Shown piece after piece: positions 8,287-15,528 of a DNA stretch of 15,528 nucleotides. The notes under the pieces are model-generated. The model worked only from the letters and a program-made list of their open reading frames with translations. It searched no databases and was not told where the DNA came from. Each line of letters starts with the position of its first letter. The stretch's first letter is position 1. A program made the position numbers and the translations under genes. The DNA lies in assembly GCA_021151625.1 (NCBI GenBank), contig JAGKWY010000092.1, positions 1 to 15,528 of the forward strand, read 5' to 3'. Source of the DNA: Gammaproteobacteria bacterium (GTDB lineage: Bacteria; Pseudomonadota; Gammaproteobacteria; Pseudomonadales; Cellvibrionaceae).

Positions 8287-9674
8287 TAGTGGGTATCTCC
8301 TGCAGAGTCGCAAAGTTCACGCACCACCAGATCCATTTTGGAACTGCGCGAACCTTTAATTAATAAAGTCATGTCGGCCCTGGCAATGTTTTTTAAATGG
8401 GCAACCAAACTGGCGCGATCCGCAAAATGTTGCGCGCCATTACCAAAATGCTGGCTGGCGTTTTGGCTCAGATTGCCCATGGTAAAAATATGGGGAAGTT
8501 GTTTGCTGCGTGCATAATCGCCAAGCTCGCCATGCAAGCGCGCTGCATCTGGGCCCAACTCAGCCAGATCTCCCAACACTAGAACACCGCAAGTTTTTTG
8601 TGCAAGAACATCAATTGCTGCGCGCACTGAACCGGGGTTCGCGTTGTAACTATCGTCAATAATTTTCACCTGGTTAACACCAACGTGCTTACTCATGCGC
8701 CCGGCAACCGGTGCAAAATTTGCGAGCCCGGTTTTTATTTGCGGTAAATTGGCGCCGGCAGCAAAAGCACAAGCGGCGGCCATCAATGCATTGCGCACAC
8801 TATGTTCACCTTGCGCTGCCAGAGTGATATCAATCACCTCGCCTGCCGCGACCAATTCAAAACTAACATCAGCATCATTCAAGGTAATCGTACGTGTGTA
8901 AAAACTGGCTTCGCTATTGCGCAAGCTAACGGACATCACCGAATGATTTTGCAATTGCGCCAACCAGGAACTGGCAAACTGGTCATCCAGATTTACTACC
9001 GCTGTTGCATCGACAGCAAGCGCGGCATAAATCTCACCCTTGGCAGTAGCAACACCTTCGATGGAACCAAAGCCTTCAATATGCGCGGGCATAACATTGT
9101 TAATCATGGTCACTTGCGGTTTAGCGAGCGAACACAAATAACCAATTTCACCAGGGCCACTTGCCCCCATTTCAACAACCGCAAATTGATGCTCTGCTGT
9201 TAACTGCAGCAAAGTTACTGGAACACCAATGTGATTGTTAAGATTGCCTTTGGTAGCATGGGTTTTTCCGCATTCTGCAAGAATACTGGCCACCATGGTT
9301 TTTACCGTAGTCTTGCCACTGCTGCCGGTAATCCCGATTAATTTACCGGCAAATAAACTGCGATTCAGTGCAGCAATTTGGCCCAATGCCAAAATGGAGT
9401 CGCTCACCACCAATTGCGGTAAAGCAACATTGGGGAAATATTCTTCTACAACCAGCGCGCAAGGATTTTTAGCGACTGCTTGTTCAATAAACTGATGCGG
9501 ATCAAAAAATTCACCGCGAATCGCCACAAATAATTCGCCGGCACTTAAGCTGCGCGTATCAGAATTTACCGAGGTAAACTCGGCATCTCCATAGAGCTGT
9601 ACACTCACGGGGCGCTGCAATGCTTGCGCCCCGATAAACTCTTCAACCCACTTTAATGTAAGAGGCTTGATCAT
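8286..9674 (-). CDS. murF: UDP-MurNAc-tripeptide--D-Ala-D-Ala ligase (MurF)
   Basis: MurF is the cytoplasmic ligase that adds the D-Ala-D-Ala made by Ddl to UDP-MurNAc-tripeptide, completing the pentapeptide. 462 aa (E. coli 452). The N-terminal UDP-binding domain has VNSDTRSLSAGELFVAIRGE (36-55). The central ATPase domain has the P-loop GITGSSGKTTVKTM (114-127), TKGNLNNHIGVP (141-152), VVEMGASGPGEIGYL (166-180) and NNVMPAHIEGFGS (192-204). The C-terminal domain has DDSYNANPGSVRAAID. The ATG at 9674 overlaps the murE stop by 4 nt (ATGA), and the stop overlaps the mraY start by 1 nt. No irregularities seen. Confidence 0.98.
   Translation of the reverse strand: MIKPLTLKWVEEFIGAQALQRPVSVQLYGDAEFTSVNSDTRSLSAGELFVAIRGEFFDPHQFIEQAVAKNPCALVVEEYFPNVALPQLVVSDSILALGQIAALNRSLFAGKLIGITGSSGKTTVKTMVASILAECGKTHATKGNLNNHIGVPVTLLQLTAEHQFAVVEMGASGPGEIGYLCSLAKPQVTMINNVMPAHIEGFGSIEGVATAKGEIYAALAVDATAVVNLDDQFASSWLAQLQNHSVMSVSLRNSEASFYTRTITLNDADVSFELVAAGEVIDITLAAQGEHSVRNALMAAACAFAAGANLPQIKTGLANFAPVAGRMSKHVGVNQVKIIDDSYNANPGSVRAAIDVLAQKTCGVLVLGDLAELGPDAARLHGELGDYARSKQLPHIFTMGNLSQNASQHFGNGAQHFADRASLVAHLKNIARADMTLLIKGSRSSKMDLVVRELCDSAGDTH
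8296..8301 (-). promoter_or_regulatory. Ribosome binding site for mraY, inside murF
   Basis: The minus strand reads AGGAGA, about 9-10 nt before ATG at 8286 and within the last codons of murF. It supports the mraY start that overlaps the murF stop codon, and coupled translation of the two genes. Confidence 0.65.
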
Positions 9675-11245
9675 GATTGAGCCCCTTTGGAATCTTCAAT
9701 TTGGTTTTCACGTTTGGCAATACGGCGCTGCAAAGAAATACGCGCGTGCTTGCTATCGCTGAAAGGCAAGGTTTGCGTCGCAAAGATTTGATAATCCTCA
9801 TGACCTTTACCTGCAATTAACACTATGTCGCCTGCTTTGGCTTGCTGAATAGCAAAGTCAATTGCCTGTGCACGATCTGCAATAACCAGACAACCACTGG
9901 GATGATTCATGCCACGCAAAATTTCAGCAGCAATGCCAGAGGGCTCTTCCGTGCGCGGATTATCATTAGTGACAATCACGCAATCACTTAAGCGCTCAGC
10001 GATTTTGCCCATTTGCGGGCGCTTGGTTTTATCGCGATCACCACCACAACCAAACACCGTCCAGACACGGCCGGGTTTGTGCTGATGGATAGCATTCAGA
10101 GTATTCTCCAACGCATCCGGTGTGTGGGCATAATCCACAATTACCTGAATTTCCTGCGCGGCTTGGTCAACACTCACCAACTGCATACGCCCGGGAGCCG
10201 CTTCCAGTTTTTCAATCAGCGGCGACAACTGATCCAGCCTGTAACCCTGATCGCACACACAGGCGATAACGGCGAGCAAATTGCCAATATTAAATTCGCC
10301 GAGCAATGGTGAGTTAATATCAGCCTCACCCCAGGGAGAAATTATGCGCGCGCGAGTACCCGCTGCATGCAATTCAATATTCTGTGCATAAACATCTGCA
10401 ACAGTACGCGTTGAATAACTAATGACTTTCACACCCGCAGGCGCTTTTGTTGCCAGGCTTTTTGCCCAGTCATCGTCTGCGTTAATGATGGCAGTTTTTA
10501 AACCGGCAACCTGCAGCAATTGTGCTTTGGCATTACCATAACTGATTAAGTCGCCGTGGTAATCCAGATGGTCCTGCGTGAGATTGGTAAAAATTGCGTG
10601 CGAGAATTGCAGCCCGGCAACACGTTTTTGTTGCAAACTGTGCGAAGACACTTCAATCGCAATTGAACTGGCACCTGCATTAACCAGCTCCGCCAGAATT
10701 CGCTGCAATGCAACCGGATCAGGCGTTGTTAAACCGGTAGAGGTGAGCAAGCCGAGTTGCTGTGACACAGGCGCAATGGATTTTGCATCTACCACACCAT
10801 AACCAATAGTTCCCACCACACCGGACTTTTGTTGCAGGCCCGCCATAAGTTGCGCAGCCAACAAGCTGCAGGTGGTTTTGCCATTGGTTCCGGTAATAGC
10901 AATCAATGGAATTTTTTTGCTCGGATCTGCAAAAAAGCGCCCGGCAATTTCACTGACTTTTTCCGCTAAATTTTCTACTGCAATAACGGGTACCTTGCCA
11001 AGCCAATCTATGCCCTGCCAATTTTTATCCGCTTCAACAAGAATGGCAGCCACATCCAATTCAATGGCTTTGGCAATAAAATCGCGCCCATCCACTTTAA
11101 TTCCGACCAACGCAATAAAAGCATCGCCCGCTTTTATTTGGCGGGAATCCAGACAGAGATTACACACAGCAACATTGGCTGCATTAGCCAGATCCAGTTC
11201 AGGCAATAAATCTTTCAAGGCAACAAATTGTTGGGAGAGAGCCAT
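9671..11245 (-). CDS. murE: UDP-MurNAc-L-Ala-D-Glu--meso-diaminopimelate ligase (MurE)
   Basis: MurE is the cytoplasmic ligase that adds the third stem-peptide residue. 524 aa, slightly longer than E. coli (495). The N-terminal domain has LDSRQIKAGDAFIAL (32-46). The P-loop domain has IAITGTNGKTTCSLLA (115-130), LTTPDP (172-177), IEVSSHSLQQKR (197-208) and NLTQDHLDYHG (221-231). The C-terminal domain has DYAHTPDALEN (371-381), FGCGGDRDKTKRPQM (398-412), the DNPR motif (428-431) and GKGHEDYQ (479-486). In this family DNPR marks meso-diaminopimelate rather than L-Lys specificity, consistent with a Gram-negative wall. The ATG at 11245 shares its A with the TGA of ftsI (TGATG); GGGAGG lies about 11 nt upstream inside ftsI. 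It overlaps murF by 4 nt. Confidence 0.98.
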   Translation of the reverse strand: MALSQQFVALKDLLPELDLANAANVAVCNLCLDSRQIKAGDAFIALVGIKVDGRDFIAKAIELDVAAILVEADKNWQGIDWLGKVPVIAVENLAEKVSEIAGRFFADPSKKIPLIAITGTNGKTTCSLLAAQLMAGLQQKSGVVGTIGYGVVDAKSIAPVSQQLGLLTSTGLTTPDPVALQRILAELVNAGASSIAIEVSSHSLQQKRVAGLQFSHAIFTNLTQDHLDYHGDLISYGNAKAQLLQVAGLKTAIINADDDWAKSLATKAPAGVKVISYSTRTVADVYAQNIELHAAGTRARIISPWGEADINSPLLGEFNIGNLLAVIACVCDQGYRLDQLSPLIEKLEAAPGRMQLVSVDQAAQEIQVIVDYAHTPDALENTLNAIHQHKPGRVWTVFGCGGDRDKTKRPQMGKIAERLSDCVIVTNDNPRTEEPSGIAAEILRGMNHPSGCLVIADRAQAIDFAIQQAKAGDIVLIAGKGHEDYQIFATQTLPFSDSKHARISLQRRIAKRENQIEDSKGAQS

Positions 11246-13128
11246 CAGGTATCTGACCTCCCATTATTTGCCGTTTGAGTTACTGCAGGTTTGGCTGGCG
11301 CAATTTCACCGGGGTCTGCAACTATAGGCGCAGTGTCTTCCGGCTTGCCGATATTATCCGGTGTAACCTGCAACATACGCAGCGCATCTTCTGCCACCTT
11401 GGAGAAAGCCGGCGCCGCTACATAACCACCGTTAGCTGTAATACCTGCACCTTTCGGCTCATCAATAATTACCATGGCAACAATGCGTGGGTTATCCACC
11501 GGGGCCATGCCAATAAACGATGACATTTGCAAATTTGAATAGCGGCCATTCACTGCTTTGAATGCAGTACCGGTTTTACCCGCAACCGAATAAGAAATAG
11601 CTTTTGCGCGGGAACCTGTACCTTCAGCAGTCACTACACGCTTCAACATTTCCTTAACTTGTTCGGTATATTTTTCTTCAACAATACGTTGACCTTCCGG
11701 CGCAGCATCCACACGCAATAAAGACACAGGGCGCTTGAGCCCGCCCGATGCAATCACACCATAAGCCTGCAATACCTGCAGCGGCGTCATGGTCATTGCA
11801 TAGCCATAAGAAATATTGGCGCGCTCAATTTTTTGCAGCGGTTTCAGAATTGGAATATTGCCCGTACCCTCACCGGGAAAACCGGTTCCCACGGGTTGAC
11901 CGCCACCGAGACGCGCAAACATATCGCGCACAGTATTGGTATCTAACGCAAAAGAAATTTTAGTCATGGCAATGTTGGACGATTTAGCAATCGCCATCGC
12001 CAAATCCATTGCACCGTAATTGCGGTGATCTTTAATGGGCTTGCTGCCCACCATGAAATAACCGGGGTTGGTATCGATAATATCTTCCGGCTTAAATTTT
12101 CCGCTTTCGAGCGCGGCGAGAATTACCCAGGGCTTCACCGTTGAACCCGGCTCATATAAATCGGTGATCACGCGATTGCGCAAACCGGCACCGCGTGCAC
12201 GGGCGCGATCATTGGGGTTGTAGGAAGGCAAATTGGAAATCGCCAAGACTTCACCGGTAAGCACATCCAAAATGGCAATGGAGCCAGCAACAGCTCCGCT
12301 TTCTTCAACAGCTTTTTTTAATTCGCGATGCGCGAGATATTGCAAGCGCAAATCAATGCTGAGCGTGAGATTTTGCCCGGGACGTGCAGCTTTCACCAGA
12401 CGCAATTCTTTCACTGTGCGCCCACGCAAATCTTTTAAAACTTCTTTGCCGCCATTCTCACCGGTGAGCCAGGCATCGTAAGCCAGCTCCATACCCTCCT
12501 GGCCGCGATCATCCACATCAGTCATGCCCACCAAATGCGCTGCCACCTCACCCGCCGGATAATAGCGATGATATTCAACTTGCTCGTAAACACCGGGAAT
12601 ATCCAACGCGAGAACTGCTTGCGCCGCGTCAGGAGACATTTGGCGTTGCAGATACATAAATTCTTTGGTGCCGTAACGCGCAAGACGCGCTTCCAATTCA
12701 GCTTTATTTACATTGAGCGCTTGCGCCAGTTCCGCCCAGCGATGCGGTGCTTGCAGCAGAACTTTAGGATTCGCCCAAAGAGTGGAGACCGGCGTGCTCA
12801 CCGCAAGCGGGTCGCCGTTGCGATCAGTAATCACGCCGCGATAAGCGGGAATAGTTTCAGTGCGCAGGGTGCGCGACTCACCCTGATCCTGCAGGAATTC
12901 ATAGCCTTTATCAGCATTGGGTAATACTTGCAGACTGGCGACATGCCCAATCAAGACCACCACCAAAACTATCAATACTGCGCCCACGCTATAAAAACGC
13001 CACTGCGCCACTTTTAATGGTTTGCGATTTGGTTGTGGTGCCGGGCGCGCGGTGCGTGGTTCGAATGCAGAATTGCGCTGCGGGCGAATAACATCAGTAC
13101 GGGCTGGCTGGTCAGGCGTGCGTTTCAT
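11245..13128 (-). CDS. ftsI: Septal peptidoglycan transpeptidase FtsI (PBP3)
   Basis: FtsI is a class B penicillin-binding protein that crosslinks septal peptidoglycan and partners FtsW. 627 aa (E. coli 588). A basic, proline-rich cytoplasmic tail (1-44) precedes one transmembrane helix at about 46-67. The pedestal domain follows, with IPAYRGVITDRNGDPLAVS (93-111) and the RYYPAGEVAAHLVG stretch. The transpeptidase domain carries all three active-site motifs: STVK (329-332, nucleophile Ser329), SSN (383-385) and KTGT (518-521). After about residue 588 comes a Pro/Ala-rich periplasmic tail of about 40 residues, with no fold I recognise. The ATG at 13128 overlaps the ftsL stop by 4 nt (ATGA). 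Position directly after ftsL marks it as the division PBP rather than MrdA (PBP2). Confidence 0.98.
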   Translation of the reverse strand: MKRTPDQPARTDVIRPQRNSAFEPRTARPAPQPNRKPLKVAQWRFYSVGAVLIVLVVVLIGHVASLQVLPNADKGYEFLQDQGESRTLRTETIPAYRGVITDRNGDPLAVSTPVSTLWANPKVLLQAPHRWAELAQALNVNKAELEARLARYGTKEFMYLQRQMSPDAAQAVLALDIPGVYEQVEYHRYYPAGEVAAHLVGMTDVDDRGQEGMELAYDAWLTGENGGKEVLKDLRGRTVKELRLVKAARPGQNLTLSIDLRLQYLAHRELKKAVEESGAVAGSIAILDVLTGEVLAISNLPSYNPNDRARARGAGLRNRVITDLYEPGSTVKPWVILAALESGKFKPEDIIDTNPGYFMVGSKPIKDHRNYGAMDLAMAIAKSSNIAMTKISFALDTNTVRDMFARLGGGQPVGTGFPGEGTGNIPILKPLQKIERANISYGYAMTMTPLQVLQAYGVIASGGLKRPVSLLRVDAAPEGQRIVEEKYTEQVKEMLKRVVTAEGTGSRAKAISYSVAGKTGTAFKAVNGRYSNLQMSSFIGMAPVDNPRIVAMVIIDEPKGAGITANGGYVAAPAFSKVAEDALRMLQVTPDNIGKPEDTAPIVADPGEIAPAKPAVTQTANNGRSDT

Positions 13129-13484
13129 TGGCCACCTGCCGCAGGCGCAATCGCCTTGCCCTTTTCACCTACCACCTTATTGCCGGAAATCATCACTATA
13201 TCTTCCGGCGTTGGCGCCATCATATTGAGTTCGGAGATAGCGGCATTTTCTACACGGCTGTAGGCCGCCCAAGTACTTTGCTCGAGCAGATATTGCCCCC
13301 ACTGCACCTGCAGTTGCGCTGCTTCACGACGCAGGGTTTCAAGAGTGTTTACATCGCGACGCACCACTTGCGTAGTTGCAACAACCGCCAGTGCCGAAGC
13401 GATGGCAGCCACCCACAGCAACGCAATTACCGCTATCGCCCCGGGCGATAACGGCTTTTGCTGTAAAGGATGGCTTCTGTTCAT
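13125..13484 (-). CDS. ftsL: Cell division protein FtsL
   Basis: FtsL is a small bitopic inner-membrane protein; in the family it forms a complex with FtsB and FtsQ and activates FtsWI. 119 aa (E. coli 121). A short cytoplasmic segment precedes a hydrophobic helix at about 15-37 (GAIAVIALLWVAAIASALAV), then a heptad-like periplasmic segment at about 43-88 (for example VNTLETLRREAAQLQVQWGQ) that should form a coiled coil. The Gly/Ala-rich C-terminus carries no motif. FtsL is poorly conserved in sequence, so the call rests on size, topology and position between rsmH and ftsI. The ATG at 13484 follows AGGGA with about 4 nt spacing. It lies 83 nt after rsmH, the longest gap in the cluster. Confidence 0.93.
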   Translation of the reverse strand: MNRSHPLQQKPLSPGAIAVIALLWVAAIASALAVVATTQVVRRDVNTLETLRREAAQLQVQWGQYLLEQSTWAAYSRVENAAISELNMMAPTPEDIVMISGNKVVGEKGKAIAPAAGGQ

Positions 13485-13567
13485 GGAGTCCCTGGGTTTA
13501 TCAGTTGTTTCAGGTTGATCTTTTTTTGGTATTTCTTTTTGCTTTAGGGCCTAACAAAAACCGGGAT
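13485..13567 (-). other. 83-nt gap between rsmH and ftsL
   Basis: This is the only sizeable gap within the gene cluster. On the minus strand it is A-rich (AAAGCAAAAAGAAATACC, then a run of seven A). It holds a small inverted repeat, TTAGG-C-CCTAA on that strand, at 13544-13554. I see no convincing -35/-10 pair, no terminator (stem only 5 bp and no following T-run) and no small ORF with a ribosome site, so transcription probably reads through. Confidence 0.5.
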
Positions 13568-14497
13568 CTATAATTTTTCCGCTACACGCATGACCGCACT
13601 GCGTGAACGGACATTGACATTCACCTCTTCCTCACTCGCTTTAATCGCTTTACCCAGCGAGCGCATACGTTTATTTAATTGGTCATCGCGAATCGGCAGG
13701 CCCTTAGGAACCGGATCACCCTGCTCCTGGCGGCGAATAAAGCGCTTCACTTCGCGGTCTTCCAGCGAATGGAAGCTGATCACCACCAGACGGCCGCCGG
13801 GAGCCAATACTTCGAGAGCCTGCTCCAACACCGAGTCCAGATCACCCAATTCGTTATTCACCTGAATGCGAATTGCCTGAAACGCGCGCGTTGCCGGATG
13901 CTTGCCTTTTTCCCAAGCTGGATTCGCTTCTTTAATCACTTCTGCTAAATGTTTGGTGCGCGTGAACGGCGTTTTTTGGCGCTCGGCTACAATTGCGCGT
14001 GCCATGCGCTTGGCAAAACGCTCTTCACCGTATTCCTTCAACACCCAGGTAATATCCTCTTCGCTGGCAGTATTTACCCAGTCGGCAGCACTCTGACCGC
14101 GGGTTTGATCCATACGCATATCCAGCGGACCATCTTGCATAAAACTGAAACCGCGCTCAGCCTCGTCCAATTGCGGGGAAGACACCCCCAGATCTAGCAA
14201 CACCCCGGTCACTTTGCCGTTCAGCCCACGCGCCTTTACCAGGCTGGCAAGCTCAGCAAAGGAACCATGGGCAATTGCGAAACGACTGTCAGCACCAAAA
14301 CGGGTATTCGCGGTCGCAATTGCAGCCAGATCCTTATCAATTCCCAGCAACTGGCCATCTGCGGCGAGCGACTGCAAAATCAAACCGCTATGACCGCCGC
14401 GGCCGAAGGTGCCATCCACATAAAAACCGGATGTATCCGTAACCAGCGCCTCTACCGCCTCATTCAAGAGCACGGTGATATGTTGTGAGTCAGTCAC
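13568..14497 (-). CDS. rsmH: 16S rRNA (cytosine-1402-N4)-methyltransferase RsmH
   Basis: RsmH (formerly MraW) uses S-adenosylmethionine to methylate N4 of C1402 in 16S rRNA, in the ribosomal P-site region. 309 aa (E. coli 313). The N-terminus HITVLLNEAVEAL matches the family. The SAM loop is YVDGTFGRGGHSGLIL (26-41), followed by GIDKD (52-56), LLDLGVSSPQLDEAERGFSF (100-119) and DGPLDMRMD (122-130). The C-terminal part has the FQAIRIQVNNEL and RLVVISFHSLEDREVKRF stretches. The start is GTG at 14497, 8 nt after the mraZ stop; the TAGGT that includes the mraZ TAG codon probably serves as its ribosome site. It is the second gene of the operon, as in other bacteria with a dcw cluster. Confidence 0.97.
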   Translation of the reverse strand: MTDSQHITVLLNEAVEALVTDTSGFYVDGTFGRGGHSGLILQSLAADGQLLGIDKDLAAIATANTRFGADSRFAIAHGSFAELASLVKARGLNGKVTGVLLDLGVSSPQLDEAERGFSFMQDGPLDMRMDQTRGQSAADWVNTASEEDITWVLKEYGEERFAKRMARAIVAERQKTPFTRTKHLAEVIKEANPAWEKGKHPATRAFQAIRIQVNNELGDLDSVLEQALEVLAPGGRLVVISFHSLEDREVKRFIRRQEQGDPVPKGLPIRDDQLNKRMRSLGKAIKASEEEVNVNVRSRSAVMRVAEKL

Positions 14498-14505
14498 GCG
14501 GTTAC

Positions 14506-14946
14506 CTAGAAAGAAAGATTTTGTAATTCGGTTGGCATATCGCCATCGGCTGATTGGTCCATCAGGGCATTCCAGCTGTCTTCATTCCACAGCTCCAACT
14601 TATTCCCTAAACCAACCAACATCAGCTTTTTATCCAGATGCGCGAATTCGCGCAGGGTGGGAGGCACAAGAACACGGCCATTCGCATCCAATTCCAGATT
14701 CACCGCCTGGCCCATAAACCGGCGCTGGATTTTGCGAACCTGCTCATTGCCCGCAGGTAACGCCTGAACTTTGGCCAGAACCGGCTCCCATTCAGGCTCG
14801 GAGTAGATGAGTAAACAGCGTTCATACATATGGGCAGTCACCCAAATCCGACCAACACTGGACTCCACCAGCGCATCGCGAATGCGCGCCGGGATGGCCA
14901 TGCGACCTTTTGGGTCCATGCTGATGGAATGACTACCTGTAAACAC
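14506..14946 (-). CDS. mraZ: Transcriptional regulator MraZ
   Basis: MraZ is a DNA-binding protein with two AbrB-like (SpoVT/MraZ) repeats; in E. coli it forms a ring and represses the dcw operon by binding TGGGN repeats upstream of its own gene. 146 aa (E. coli 152). The two DxxxR signatures are DPKGR (11-15, in SISMDPKGRMAIPARIRDAL) and DANGR (87-91, in LELDANGRVLVPPTLREFA). Other family stretches are CLLIYSEPEWEPV and LMLVGLGNKLELWNEDSW. The start is GTG at 14946, with a modest GTGGTGA site upstream. The gene lies just downstream of four matching TGG pentamers and a promoter, so autoregulation is likely. Confidence 0.97.
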   Translation of the reverse strand: MFTGSHSISMDPKGRMAIPARIRDALVESSVGRIWVTAHMYERCLLIYSEPEWEPVLAKVQALPAGNEQVRKIQRRFMGQAVNLELDANGRVLVPPTLREFAHLDKKLMLVGLGNKLELWNEDSWNALMDQSADGDMPTELQNLSF

Positions 14947-14970
14947 TTTTCACCACTTGAGGGGATTAAT

Positions 14971-15005
14971 TTCCACAAAAATCCACATTTACCCACTTTT
15001 TCCCA
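14971..15005 (-). promoter_or_regulatory. MraZ box: four TGG pentamers at 10-bp period
   Basis: On the minus strand the site reads TGGGA (15001-15005), TGGGT (14991-14995), TGGAT (14981-14985) and TGGAA (14971-14975), each separated by exactly 5 nt. This matches the known E. coli MraZ operator of TGGGN repeats spaced by 5 nt. It lies between the promoter and the mraZ start, covering the predicted transcription start and 5' leader, where MraZ binding would block initiation. The two pentamers closer to mraZ are degenerate (TGGA instead of TGGG) and are probably the weaker sites. Confidence 0.88.
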
Positions 15006-15013
15006 CGACGCTC

Positions 15014-15041
15014 ACTATAAGTCGGGGGTGAGCAAAGTCAA
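15014..15041 (-). promoter_or_regulatory. Predicted sigma-70 promoter of the dcw operon
   Basis: The minus strand has TTGACT (15036-15041) as -35 and TATAGT (15014-15019) as -10, with a 16-bp spacer. Each hexamer is a 5/6 match to consensus. The predicted start of transcription is near 15007, leaving a leader of about 60 nt that contains most of the MraZ box. The position just upstream of the operator is as expected for the main mra promoter. Confidence 0.8.
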
Positions 15042-15171
15042 GGGAAGCGGCGCGAAAATACGCACGATTTCACGGGAAAAATCAGGAAATATCGGCAAAC
15101 AGGAAGGGAAAATACATAAATCACACAGCACGAAAATCAACTTAAACAGCAAAATCAAGACAATAGAGCGC

Positions 15172-15196
15172 AAACTTAATGTAATACATTAAGTTT
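15172..15196. repeat. Perfect 25-bp palindrome (12-bp arms, 1-bp centre)
   Basis: The arms AAACTTAATGTA and TACATTAAGTTT are exact reverse complements around a single A at 15184. As RNA it would form an AU-rich stem of about 11 bp with a 3-nt loop, without a strong U-run, so it is a poor classical terminator although it lies downstream of rnpB. The perfect symmetry also fits an operator for a dimeric regulator about 150 bp upstream of the dcw promoter. The role is unknown. Confidence 0.85.
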
Positions 15197-15307
15197 CAAA
15201 TTATTTTGCAGTGAAAATTCAGGATTTATAGAAGGATTCGGTCTATATCGACCTTGATAAAACGCGGAAACCACAATACACAACACAAAACACACTACAG
15301 AAAAATA

Positions 15308-15528
<221 letters not shown>

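Larger units (their letters stand above)
14947..15307 (-). other. AT-rich spacer between rnpB and mraZ
   Basis: This 361-bp non-coding stretch holds the MraZ box, the dcw promoter and a perfect 25-bp palindrome. The part between the promoter and the palindrome (about 15042-15171) and that next to rnpB (15197-15307) are T-rich on the minus strand. In them I see only a weak inverted repeat, GGTC-N6-GACC (15240-15253). No ORF with a ribosome site and no GC-rich terminator after rnpB is apparent. Confidence 0.7.

Noticed and set aside
8003..8320. Minus-strand 105-codon frame overlapping the mraY start in another frame
   Set aside because: It is out of frame with the clear MraY protein and has no family resemblance; the mraY ribosome site fits ATG at 8286 instead.
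8802..9203. Plus-strand 133-codon open frame antisense to murF
   Set aside because: It is opposite conserved MurF motifs and its translation resembles no protein family I know.
10872..11327. Plus-strand 151-codon open frame antisense to murE and ftsI
   Set aside because: It lies wholly opposite well-supported coding sequence and shows no domain or ribosome site; it is a reading-frame shadow.
12535..12924. Plus-strand 129-codon open frame antisense to ftsI
   Set aside because: It is a shadow of the FtsI pedestal domain coding sequence with no signals of its own.
13544..13554. Small inverted repeat TTAGG-N-CCTAA in the rsmH-ftsL gap as a terminator
   Set aside because: The stem is only 5 bp with a 1-nt loop and no T-run follows on the minus strand, so termination is unlikely.
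14830..15192. Plus-strand 120-codon open frame across the mraZ start, promoter and spacer
   Set aside because: It runs antisense through the mraZ N-terminus, the MraZ box and the promoter, its Lys-rich sequence reflects AT-rich DNA, and it has no Shine-Dalgarno site or recognisable motif.
15240..15253. GGTC-N6-GACC inverted repeat downstream of rnpB as its terminator
   Set aside because: The stem is only 4 bp and no T-run follows; not enough to call a terminator.

Overview
The window is a nearly complete division and cell wall (dcw) cluster of a gammaproteobacterium. Every gene lies on the minus strand, so transcription runs from high to low coordinates. In transcription order the layout is rnpB (3' part only, cut by the right edge), a 361-bp spacer holding a promoter and an MraZ box, then mraZ, rsmH, ftsL, ftsI, murE, murF, mraY, murD, ftsW, murG, murC, ddlB and ftsQ (cut by the left edge). 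ftsA and ftsZ would be expected just beyond position 1. The gene order, the lone ddlB between murC and ftsQ, a meso-diaminopimelate type MurE (DNPR motif) and rnpB directly upstream of mraZ all fit the Pseudomonas/Cellvibrio branch of the Gammaproteobacteria. My best guess is Cellvibrio or a close relative, but this rests on overall resemblance and is not certain.

Right end (about 14947-15528): the 3' part of RNase P RNA is followed by an AT-rich spacer. The spacer contains a perfect 25-bp palindrome of unknown role, a good sigma-70 type promoter (TTGACT, 16 bp, TATAGT), and four TGG-type pentamers at an exact 10-bp period. These pentamers match the known operator of the transcription factor MraZ, so the operon is probably repressed by its own first product.

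Body (1-14946): thirteen genes are packed with 1-8 nt overlaps or short gaps. The largest gap is 83 nt, between rsmH and ftsL. The tight packing and the Shine-Dalgarno sites inside upstream coding sequences indicate strong translational coupling. The Mur enzymes (MurC, MurD, MurE, MurF, with Ddl supplying D-Ala-D-Ala) build UDP-MurNAc-pentapeptide in the cytoplasm. MraY and MurG convert it to lipid I and lipid II on the inner membrane. FtsW and FtsI polymerise and crosslink it at the septum, and FtsL and FtsQ are parts of the divisome scaffold that controls them. RsmH methylates 16S rRNA.

I found no undescribed system here; this is a conserved housekeeping region. The points worth a second look are the palindrome between rnpB and mraZ, the clean MraZ operator, the roughly 100-residue N-terminal extension of FtsQ, the Ala in the MurD P-loop, and several start codons (four or five GTG) that automatic annotation could easily misplace.
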